This document shows, one piece after another, positions 48,354 to 64,000 of a stretch of DNA of 64,000 bases. The stretch comes from Roridomyces roridus (taxonomy: Eukaryota; Basidiomycota; Agaricomycetes; Agaricales; Mycenaceae). Position 1 is the stretch's first letter. Each line of letters starts with the position of its first letter. Below the pieces are notes generated by a model. That model saw nothing but the letters and a program-made list of their open reading frames with translations. It was not told where the DNA came from and searched no databases. The position numbers and the translations under genes were made by a program. Where the stretch lies: assembly GCA_029378245.1 (NCBI GenBank), contig JARKIF010000013.1:1488001-1552000 (forward strand), written 5' to 3'.

Positions 48354-48360
48354 TTTTATA
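48354..48360 (-). promoter_or_regulatory. TATA box of the laccase-like gene
   Basis: TATAAAA on the minus strand, about 40-45 bp upstream of the start codon. Confidence 0.7.
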
Positions 48361-49281
48361 CGTTCCCTGTGCGAAGCCACTAAAGACAAGTGTCGGAGCC
48401 GAAACCAATAGGCTTGGCGCGTTTGGAGCATTCTCGTCATGTTGAAAAGAAAAGTGGCCGCGACGCAGTACACTATGAGAGCTAGGGCAGTGCATGAGAG
48501 ATGGCAGTTACACGGGCGGTATATGTTGGTAGAGATAATTGCCTAATCCAATGAAATACGAACTGGAATTAGAATAAAGAAGCCAATGAGACAGATTGGA
48601 TTCTTGGCCGCGCTGTATTCTTAGTGCGGCGCGGGTGTTCATAGCGTCATTTTTCAATGGACGGCGTTGCAGGAGATGTCTAGTGAAGTCGTCGATGAAC
48701 AGACTCGAGCATTGCGGTGGGTAGTGCAGAGAACAAGCGACGGCCGAATCAGACTGCGTTGATCCCAGCAGGAAGTCGGAGTTGCCGTCAAGGTACATTC
48801 ACGCGAAGAGTCGCGGCCTTCCTAACAGCTGATGCGTTGCCATAATTCTGTGGAGTAGAGTCCATGCGGGCAATATGTGCTCACATTCTTTCTACAAGGC
48901 GAACGGTGCCGAAACCGATGGAAATAGAACGGGCGTGTGTTCAAGTTGAAAGTGGGGGACAGATCAGACACACTCGAGTGCAAGATCACAGGAAAGCAAT
49001 TGGAAATACAGCGTGCCTGGGCACGCAGTAAAAATGGAATGCTCACAAGTGTTTGAAATCAGAACGGCGGGCGAGGCATTTACTTGCTGATCGCCGCGGC
49101 GACGGCATCTGCCAATCACAACAAGGGCTTTACGATGCATCCGAAATCCTAAAATGGCAAGAGCAGCGCCTAAACCCTGCATTGTTCCCGCGTCACGTCA
49201 CGCCCTGTATTTTGAACACCGCCGAGTGAATACTCGTGGGAGCCTTGGGAGGTAGTTCAAATAATAACTAACCTATAGTAG
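48361..49281. other. Intergenic region between the oxidase and the ABCC gene
   Basis: Upstream region of the laccase-like gene and downstream of the ABC transporter. No gene was recognised. Confidence 0.5.
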
Positions 49282-55306
<6,025 letters not shown>

Positions 55307-55575
55307 CTTCGGCGGTCATGTGATCAAATCACATATTTCAACCCGGAGTGGAGCGGAGGCGATACTTAACCGTCCCGTTCAACAACCAATGAAGGGAAAT
55401 ATGGCTCGGATCCATCTCAGCCTCGTGAAGTTCCATGAAGGAAATAGATAATGGATTAATCTAGCCGCCTAGCTCTAGCTATTAGCCTATCCAACTACAG
55501 AGAGTACGTAGAGATCAAGTACTTAAATACCCAGTCCTCATTATTGATTATTATGAGCCAAAGGAAAGAACCAAC
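55307..55575. other. Spacer between the ABCC gene and DyP C
   Basis: Short upstream region of the ABCC gene plus the 3' flank of DyP C. Nothing further was recognised. Confidence 0.45.
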
Positions 55576-57612
55576 TCAAACAGAGATCTTGTTAGCAATC
55601 GCCGAGAGCGACGGCGAGAAGAAGTACTCTCCTCCCCTCGAGACGATGAAATCTATCCAACACGTCAGTACTCATAACAGGCTCCAAGGTATCAAGTAGC
55701 TGACCAGTTATAATAGTGAAGTTCCTCGTAGGAATGGTGGGGTCGAGGTTACCCTCGGTCCAACGCGGATTGCCGTGATTGGCACCTGGAAGAAAATCGC
55801 ATGAGAAACCATTCGATTTTCGATCGGAAGAGAAAAGCTCACCGATGATGGGGTCAAATCCGGTCGTACCCTTGACGAAGCTATTGGGTGATAAATTAGA
55901 CTGGGAAGAAGTGAAATGAACGGGGAATCAGCTTACAAGTTTGGGTTATTGGCCCAAGTCTGCTGCAAGAACTGGAAGCCGGCCCCAATGTTCGACTGGT
56001 ATGCGACTAAATAGATAGATAATGTCATTAGTGTGTAAGCTGAAGCACAGTTGAGCGAAAACGAACCAAACGCAAGACCACGCTCGATCGTAGAAGTGTT
56101 GGACGATGCTTCAGCAGTCGTGACTGACGAAAAAATGGATCAGTTCAATTGACCTCCTAGTACTGGGATCAAGACAAAACTGACCCTCCGGTCCATACGG
56201 GATGCCACCCCGGAGGATGTGATGGGTGTTCTTCGACTCTGCACCCAAGTCAGCACGAGGACGGGTCTTCCGGATGTGCGCAGAGAAGGGGCATCTAGAA
56301 TTCTGGTGAATCATGTGTGTTTGAAATGAAAGTATTGCCCTTACAGGCTCGCATTGTTGGGTGCGGCATATGTGAAATCGTTATTGGCGCTGCTGTTGGC
56401 TCCGAGGGCGGGATTGTCGACGAGCGGGGACAAGAAGACCGGTGCTCCCTATAGACTCGTGAGCGACGAAGAGATGACTGGGATTCACACTCACACTCTT
56501 CCAGCGCCCCACCATCCGCGCACCAAGGAGCTCAGAGCCTTGCTCAGGCGTCAGGGCGGGCTCGCGAATCGGGTTGTCCGTCAGATACTTGTTGAACTCG
56601 GGCACGAGCTGCTGAAGCTGGCGGAAGACAAGGAACGAGCCGTCCTTGGCCCAGTCTGGGCGAATCACATTATCGTTCTGTTCACCGAGGAGAATCTCCC
56701 CCGCTGGGACAGATGCCTGGCCGGGAAGAGGAGTGTCGTCGAATCCTTGAATCGCCGGGTTGGAAATACCGTCCAAGAATCCGAAATCTGCGAGTCAGGT
56801 ATAAGTACCACCCAGTGTGGGAAATACCAAAGGACTCACGCTCGTGACCCGCCTCGTTGCCCGGGCGGACGGCAGCCTGCAGAGAATAAACTTGTGTGAT
56901 GCTAGCCCCGAGTGCGGAAGTAACAGTCTCCAGTGTCGCATTGACATTGTCCACCGTATCCGACGCAAATAGGAACACCCCGTGAATATTCCCCGCAGTA
57001 AATTCGGGGAGCCAGTCAGGAGTTCCGACGGGGTCACCGAGAGCCTGAGAATTGTTGAGTTGACCATTCTTGAAGGCAGTGTCATTCAGGTTGTCGGTGA
57101 TGCCCAACGTGGTCAGGCCATTCTGCGAGAACGCGATATTGACGAGCGTATCAGGCTGTGTCTCGTTCTTGAGCATCTGGCGCGCGTTGGTAATGAGCGG
57201 CAGGATTTCGGAGCGCAGTTTGGATTTGAATGTCGGTGCGTCGACGATGGTGAAGAATGTGAACGTCTCCTGCTTCTTGGTCATCCCGACTCTGTTGTTG
57301 ACATTCAGGACTCGCCCAGCAGAGTGAAGGGGAACTGGAGCTTACACGATATCACCCTGGATGTCGGTCAGGTTCAAACCGGCCGACGCAGAAGCGGCCT
57401 TCGCTGCATTGGCAGTGGGCAGCTGCGGCAGCCCCGGAGGATCTGATTGAACGCGCTCAGTCGCCATGCAAGGTTGAACAACGAGAGAGATATTCACTGA
57501 TCAGGAGTGACGTCGACCTCTTCTGTAGAGAACGCGCCTCTTGGGTATGGGCAACCGACAGGAGCCCCACAGCGCAGAGGACAAGATTTGCGAAGGTAGA
57601 GCTGATCTTCAT
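55576..57612 (-). CDS. DyP: Dye-decolorizing peroxidase, secreted (DyP C)
   Basis: The start ATG at 57612-57610 gives the signal peptide MKISSTFANLVLCAVGLLS and a prosegment-like QEARSLQKR. The first intron falls at the same place as in DyP A, restoring LLI-N-PPGLPQLPT. Motifs are FKSKLRSEILPLIT, GFLDGISNPAIQGFDD (catalytic Asp), LLGARMVGRW, CPFSAHIRKTRPRADLG (heme His), HHILRGGIPYGPE (distal Arg), and a last exon FIVSRGGEYFFSPSLSAIA ending at TGA 55578-55576. It appears intact. It is closest to DyP A in sequence and intron layout. Its position and orientation mirror DyP A, so the two are the diverged inner ends of the inverted duplication. Confidence 0.9.
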
Positions 57613-59661
57613 AGGTGGAAAGGGTGGGATCTATTGTCCTTTGGCATCCTAAGCATGGCTTTTATAGAGGCTTCAAGTCGAGTCAGGACGGCTTGGTCAG
57701 GCCGCAAATGAATCGATGAAACAGCAACACAGCAGATGCAAATGCCCCGGGCCCCCGACTCAGGTCAGAGTACACCGTAAATCCATATCCTGAAACGTAC
57801 AATAGAAAAACGGGCCGTGGCACCAAGATTCGACGCATTGACATCGATGTTGTCGGTAATAGTCTGTGTCAAAATGTTCCAGGGCAGCCGCAGAAACCGG
57901 ATGGAGGCTGTTGATTTGTTCAATCGGAGTAGTGACCGTCTGCGCCGCCGGACGCCCCATTTTGCTTACTTTGGGTAACTGGGACCTGGGTCCAGCCCGT
58001 CAATCGCTCCTTCCCGTGTCTTGTTCGTTGCTGCAACTCCATCGAGGCGGTTCACTGCGTAAACGGCGGGAATGCACTGCATAGGATCTTTGTAAGGATC
58101 ACCGTATCGCTAGGAGATGGATGTCTCCAGCTCAGTCGACATCCTTTCAGCGAGCTTGAAAACGGTAGGTCGAGGCGCGTCAGCGTATCAGCTTTCACTT
58201 CCATTGCGCAGGAACTGAACCCTTGCTTGAATCTTCGGCGCAACAGATCAGCGGCCGGAACCATCGGTGGCTGCCAGTGCTTGACAGTCATAAAAATATG
58301 AGAGGCGCTATGTATGGACCTGATAATACGTACAAGGGCGCTGGGCAGGGTCCAGAGTCGAATCACGACAGCGTCGCACAAGCCCCGCTGTTTTCCGGCG
58401 CATTGGGCGGGAAGAGACGTCGGGATGAAACCTGAACTTGCATGTCTTGGCATTCATTTGCGATGGGAACTCACCGACAGAGAGGAAATTCGACATGCCG
58501 CTAGGACGAACTTGGATATGCCGCCCTGCATCAAATAGTTGTGTTTAGTTTGTGGCGTCCAAGACGGGACTGCACATTGACCTGAAAATCACCAACCAAC
58601 CAACATGTCGGGTTCCCGCTGTTAATCCACGGCGAGAGCTCACCGGCACCGAAGAAGGTGTTTCGAACACCGAGTACTGGGCCTGTCATTGTTCAATTCA
58701 GAAACGAGAGACAGTCAACCAGAAGTCCATGATTATTTTCACCAAATGACTGACAAGCAAAAACCTTTTGAGAGTCGCCGACCGGCCTCGCCGTCGATCT
58801 GAAACCAGAAATGAACGTATGAACAGAAAATGGCGGCGCCGATTTACTTACATTAAACCAGTGCCTGCTTTGTCACTTGTCTACAGGAGATCTGGAGTAT
58901 ATGAACGTCGATCGAACTGAAACTGAAAATGTACCACGATTTAAAGAATCAATCCAATCTGCAAATGAAATGAGCACTTGTGTTACTGGCGATTCCCGGA
59001 CGTGGGCGGCGTTCCCCCCTCAGTCTACCACACTACATTGAATAGCATGGGATTACGGACTCTGGACTCAGGAACGACTCAACGATCAGCGAGACCGAAA
59101 GTAGGGATTTCCCATCCGTCCCGTTCCCGTTCCCGTCCATACAACGGGAGATAACGGATCTGCAGCAACCTGGGACCGACACATTGACGCACCGACGTGG
59201 TCCGGGTCAGTCGGAGCCGTGCGCAACGGCGTCACGGATCTTAGTCGGGAGTCGGGACTTCGCAATCCCCCTCCCGAAGGTGTTGAATGTGTTTGGAAGT
59301 TGACGTGCCTATTGCTGTGGATCCCTGGCCAGGCGCTCGAACAAAATGTTTTGGGTGGAGAAGAAGCCTGTGTTTGTCCTACAAACATATCAATTGATCT
59401 TACCATATTTAGGCGGCGGGCTTATATACGTTTGATGCGCCCCGGCGTCGACTGGCGCACTCGCAGCCACTGCCCCGGACGGCATGGAGTTGAATGGGGC
59501 AGCTGCGCGGGGATATAAGGACAGGGAACGAGGAGGAGGGCAGCGCCGACAGCTCAAAGATACCTCATGCGGGGGATGAGAGAAATGGTGGCATCGCACC
59601 TGCCACCGTCAATAGTATATCTCACGGCGACGAGAGCAGGGATAGGGGTGGTCCGTACGCC
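57613..59661. other. Spacer between DyP C and arm 2; diverged part of the inverted duplication
   Basis: The first 100 bp hold the DyP C promoter. An open frame at 57760-57960 minus (MGRPAAQTVTTPIEQINSLH) and another at 58052-58453 minus have no recognised domain. Around 58580-58650 (CTCACCGGCACCGA) the sequence matches the reverse complement of 24240-24310. Confidence 0.45.
57660..57666 (-). promoter_or_regulatory. TATA box of DyP C
   Basis: TATAAAA in CCTCTATAAAAGCC on the minus strand, about 50 bp upstream of the start; nearly identical to the DyP A element. Confidence 0.75.
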
Positions 59662-60021
59662 GCGTTGCCAGCGAGCACGACCCTTGGATATCTGAGAAGA
59701 ACGACGGGGACGAGCTCGAGAAGGGGCTGGGCACTGCCACGGCAGCGAGTAACAAACGAGTCATTGGACAAGCGGAGCCGACGGCGGGGAGGGTGGAGAT
59801 GACGAGCAGGACATCAGCAGGATTAATGCATGTATTGCGTAGGGATAGAAGTGGACATTGCCATCGTCGAGGCGCGTATCATACAATGCGAATACAGAGA
59901 AAGAAAGAATACATCGGCGGGGAGAGGGGTGAGGTGGTCTGTGCGCGTTGGGGGTCAGGGAGGTTCCAATGAGGGACTGATTCGACTCACCCTCTCCCAG
60001 ACCAAGAGACTGTCTGCGAGT

Positions 60022-60513
<492 letters not shown>

Positions 60514-60696
60514 TTATTGGTTTGTTGAAGGTGTTGACGAGTCCGCTTGAGTGGACTGCGAGGTGGTGGTGGTTTGAGTGAGAGAAGCAATCAACAAACA
60601 ACGCGCTTTTGAGGCTGGGCTTGTTGTCATTTGTTGACGCGTCTTTCCAAATCTGGAATGGTCTCTACGCCTCGATACAGAAGTCTAGCTTCACGT

Positions 60697-62686
60697 TTAT
60701 ACCACGCTCCTTAACACCCCCTCATCTAGCCGAACCCTCTCAACACCGTCAGCCTCTCCCCACGGCACCTCATCCTCCAAATGTGTGATGACCACTACCG
60801 CCTGCTCTGCCTTGACACCTCCACCGTTCCTCAAGTACCTCCTCGCAGCACGAACCATCCTCCCGTCCATCCCGCTCCAGACTTCATCCAGCAGTACCAC
60901 GGGCGGGTACGCTACCACAGCACGCATGAGAAGAACCATACGCTGCGCGCCTACGGGGAGGTCACGGAACCGCTGCTGCGCAAAGGAGGCTGAAAGAGAG
61001 TCGAGCGGGGCGAGGAAGGCTGCTGGCGAGGACGCAGGAGAGGCGGGCGGGGAAACAAGAGCGTCTGAATCCCACGCCGTAGGCCCCAGGGCAGCGACGA
61101 CCTCCCTGACCCTGGCAGCGCGTCTTTGCACCTCCTCTTCTCCACTCATCTCCGTATCAGCCCCAAGCCCATGTACTCCCTTACTGACGAACCCTCCCTC
61201 CCAGCCCGTTCCTACAACCTCCCATACCGTCATTCCTGGCGCCCTTCTCGGGAAGGCATCGAAAAGCTCGGGGGTCACGACTCCAACCTTCTTGTGCAGC
61301 GTCGGGGTAGCGATCTTGGATCGCGGACTGCCAAAGAGGAGGAGGTGCCGCTCTGGTCCGAGCTGTGTGTATGATTGCGGATGGTCGCCAGTGAGGAGGG
61401 AAAGGAGGGTCGTTTTGCCAGAACCTGCGGGTGTAACGTCAGAGGGGGGCGAGCGAGGGAAGGGCAAGAGGCAGACCGTTAGATCCCTGGAGATGGTACC
61501 TCCCTCCTTGAACGATTGTCCATGTGATATTCTTCAGTACCTGCAGAAGGACGTTAGATGCGAGAAAGGACAGAGAGCGTGAATCCGCACCTTCCTAGGC
61601 CCGTACGTGACACTGACATTCTTCAGCTCCACAAGCGGCTTGCCCTGTTGCCGCAAAACGAGTTGCTCATCCCGCGCTGCCTTGGCCTGCTCGTTAATGC
61701 GCGCCTGGTACTCCCTCAGCGAGTCCTTTGGGCCTGTCTTGACGATTCCCTCATTGACGATCACAAGATGCGTGATCCATTGCGGAACGGGGTCATGCAT
61801 CCGCAGCCCAAGGATGATATGCGGGTCGTTGGCGCTATGAAGCTCGTGCAGCACGTCGAGAGCAGTAGCTCGATTCTGTACATCCAGGCCGGCTGAAACA
61901 GACAATGAGCAATGCTTCGCGGACGAAAAGTAGGACGCACTCAGTGGCTCGTCGAGGAGAAGCAACCTCGGCTTGGCAAGTAGCGCCTTGAGTATCCTCG
62001 CTCTCCTCGTCTGCCCGTTACTCAACGCGATCCGTGGCAAGTCCAAGAGATGCGCCAGCCCCATCTTATCCACCAAATACTCGAAGAGCTTGTAGTCCAC
62101 CTCCCTCTCTTCCTCAATCTTCACGCGCGTCTGCGATTTGAGGTCTTGCACCATCTCAGGAAACATGCTTTCCCTAAGTGTAATGCGATCCTCCTCTCGC
62201 ACGGCGCCATAGCGTGCCGTGTAGTCGTAGAAAGCACCACCCACGGCGCGGGTATGTGCAAAGGAGACAATGGATACCGATTTTTGTGGGTCCGTTCCAG
62301 GCGTGGAGAGGAAGGGGTACAGGCCCCCGGGAGGCGGAGGTGCTGGATGAATACGGAGGTGACCCATTAGCATCTGTACCAGACGCGAATCAGTTTAGTG
62401 GGATGCAGGAAGCTAGATGAGGATAGACGCACATAACACGCACATCGAATACGGTGGACTTTTCTCCCGAGCCAGTGCCCACGACAGCCCAGCTTTCATT
62501 GGCCTTGATAGTCCATTCGAGATCACGGAAAACAGGCGTGGAGCGCTGGGTTGCTGCACCAAAACGATAGACGTCCGCGCGCGGGATATTGATAATTGAA
62601 GAGTATCTTCTTCTAGAGCAAGGAGCGATTTTGATGTCAAGTGCGAGACGGGCGCGGCAGGCGCCAACAGAAGTCTGAGAGGCCAT
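60697..62686 (-). CDS. Twin-ATPase ABC protein, ModF/YDR061W-like (copy 2)
   Basis: Mirror copy of 20103-22095 with the same five-exon layout and no break seen. Module 1 again has the unusual Walker A VVGTGSGEKSTVF and signature IALSNGQTRRARI. Module 2 has GSGKTTLLSLLTG and VVLLDEVWSGMD. A few amino-acid changes are visible (start MASQTSVGACRA against MASQTSFGACRA; a three-codon deletion in the presequence region; LHKKVG against LHQKIG). As both copies are open, both may be expressed. The localisation inference is as for copy 1. Confidence 0.8.
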
Positions 62687-64000
62687 GGTGCATCGAGGAC
62701 GCGATAGACAATGTTTTCAGTTCAGACCGAAGCAGAGAGCCGCGATGACGCGCGGTAACAGGGTGGGTGTTTGTTCGTGCTGTGCCCATCCAAATTTGGC
62801 AGGTTGCTTTCCAATTGCTTTCTCTCTCCAATCTCTCGCCGTCTGAACCGTCTGTGCTTGGGAATACCTTGGACACTTGCCCTGCTCTCTGCTAGAACCA
62901 TCCCCTCTCTGGCCACCTCTGGATCTGCCTTGGATGCCACGGTGTCACCGCAACAGCATCGTCCCCCAAAAAGCCTTCAAGACACCGATCCGCTACATAA
63001 CGATTCCTATTATCCAAGAATACACGATACAATCCAAATACAGTCAAGTTATCAACGCTGTCCGTCCGATCTTTACCGGTCCCGTACCCACAAAAAGACA
63101 GCACAGTCAGTCACTATGCCACTTCGAGAATCCAGACATCGCAACCCATCTCGCTCGGCGAAAGGCCCCGAAAGCTGGTCTTACCCTGCAGCAAATCCAG
63201 CCTTGTCATCCCTTGGCCATCCCCTGACGTCAACGGGAGCCCAGCCCGTCCATGGCCACCTCTCGGGCACTGGGCCCCGCTCTGCGTCATCCCAAGGCCA
63301 GCGACCTCCGTATCAAGCTGTCCCTCGTCGACAAGGAGAAGTAGCGCCCGATGAATAGCACTCAAGACGTCCGACACAGTCACACAGCGGAGTACTCTGC
63401 CCGATGAGCTCCATTGGCCGTGGACGGTTATCGCCCAGGGCAGTCGTGGGAATAGTACGGTGAGTGACGGGAGTGCCGGCTGCGTTGCGAGCTCATCTGA
63501 CACTCGTCGTCCAACAGCCCGCTGGATTTGGGCCGCCGAAGACGCAAAGTCCACACCGCGAAGATGGGCCCCACTCGCTGCGAGTGCAGGGTGCAGCAAG
63601 ACGGTCGTTATTCCGGGGACCTGCGGTGGCAGGGGTATGCATTTAAGCGCTCGTTCTGGCGGGCATGGGAGCAAATGTGGCGGTGTCGGTGCGTCTACAG
63701 CTCGTGTCGTGTGTGATGCCTCCGTGTGGTCCTGATTGTACGACCGATCTGATCTGCTGGTGCTGTACGAGAGTGTGCACGGACCACCCTTTGGCATCGG
63801 TGCTCGTCGCTGGCACGGTAGACTCGAAGAGCGTGATAGGGCCTCGAAAGCGCCCGAGGCTGCGGGTCGGATTGGGAGTCGGGTGTCCGTCTCCACTTTG
63901 CAGGGTGCACTGTACGTCCTCCATCCCACAAATTCGTTCTCTGCCGACGCCGACCACCGTAAGTACCTGCTCTGCTACCCGAAATGACTGGTCCTCACCG
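62687..64000. other. Upstream part of arm 2; open frames of unknown status
   Basis: Mirror of 18804-20102. Open frames 62771-63358 plus and 63114-63929 minus overlap and have no recognised domain. The window ends inside the arm. Confidence 0.4.

Noticed and set aside
57760..58453. Minus-strand open frames upstream of DyP C as a possible small gene
   Set aside because: No recognised domain or splice model, and the mirror region in arm 1 has no equivalent frame.

Overview
This window reads as nuclear DNA of a basidiomycete fungus, most likely a wood- or litter-decaying member of the Agaricomycetes. The genes are dense, with many introns of about 45-60 bp and GT..AG borders. The content is typical of that group: three secreted dye-decolorizing peroxidases (DyP), a laccase-like multicopper oxidase, a GH3 glycosidase, F-box/LRR fragments, a seven-helix DUF6533-type membrane protein, a DUF7330-like protein and an intron-bearing histone H4. 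No search could be run. Family calls rest on motifs read in the translations, and exon borders are manual predictions.

Layout. 1-1.5 kb: 5' part of a secreted GH3 glycosidase gene (minus strand, leaves the window). 1.8 kb: a tRNA. 2.3-4.2 kb: two convergent cyanamide-hydratase-like HD-domain genes, the first internally deleted. 4.4-7.9 kb: the RAD1/XPF repair endonuclease. 8-9.5 kb: DUF6533-type membrane protein. 10.2-11.3 kb: DUF7330-like protein. 11.5-17.4 kb: F-box debris (one gene split by about 1.5 kb of foreign sequence, one frameshifted pseudogene). 17.6-18.2 kb: a decayed protein kinase. 18.8-23.1 kb: arm 1 of a long inverted duplication, carrying a twin-ATPase ABC protein and histone H4. 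25-27 kb: DyP A. 27-41 kb: mostly gene-poor, with two non-autonomous DNA transposons, a Ser/Pro-rich unknown and an MLKL-N-terminal-like gene. 41.4-43.1 kb: DyP B. 44-45.4 kb: unknown acidic protein. 45.6-48.3 kb: laccase-like oxidase. 49.3-55.3 kb: full-size ABCC/MRP transporter. 55.6-57.6 kb: DyP C. 59.7-64 kb: arm 2, with H4 and the ABC protein again in mirror order.

How it fits together. The window is a large palindrome. ABC-H4-DyP A on the left mirrors DyP C-H4-ABC on the right, around a roughly 28 kb core that holds a third DyP, the oxidase and an efflux pump. The outer parts of the arms are almost identical, while the DyP genes and their flanks have diverged. The secreted peroxidases, the oxidase and the ABCC pump form a plausible oxidative-degradation and detoxification neighbourhood. 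The most unusual gene is the laccase-like protein. Its first copper motif reads DFDG instead of HWHG and its second reads WYHSS instead of WYHSH, while the C-terminal copper motifs are intact. It therefore probably lacks a working trinuclear copper centre.
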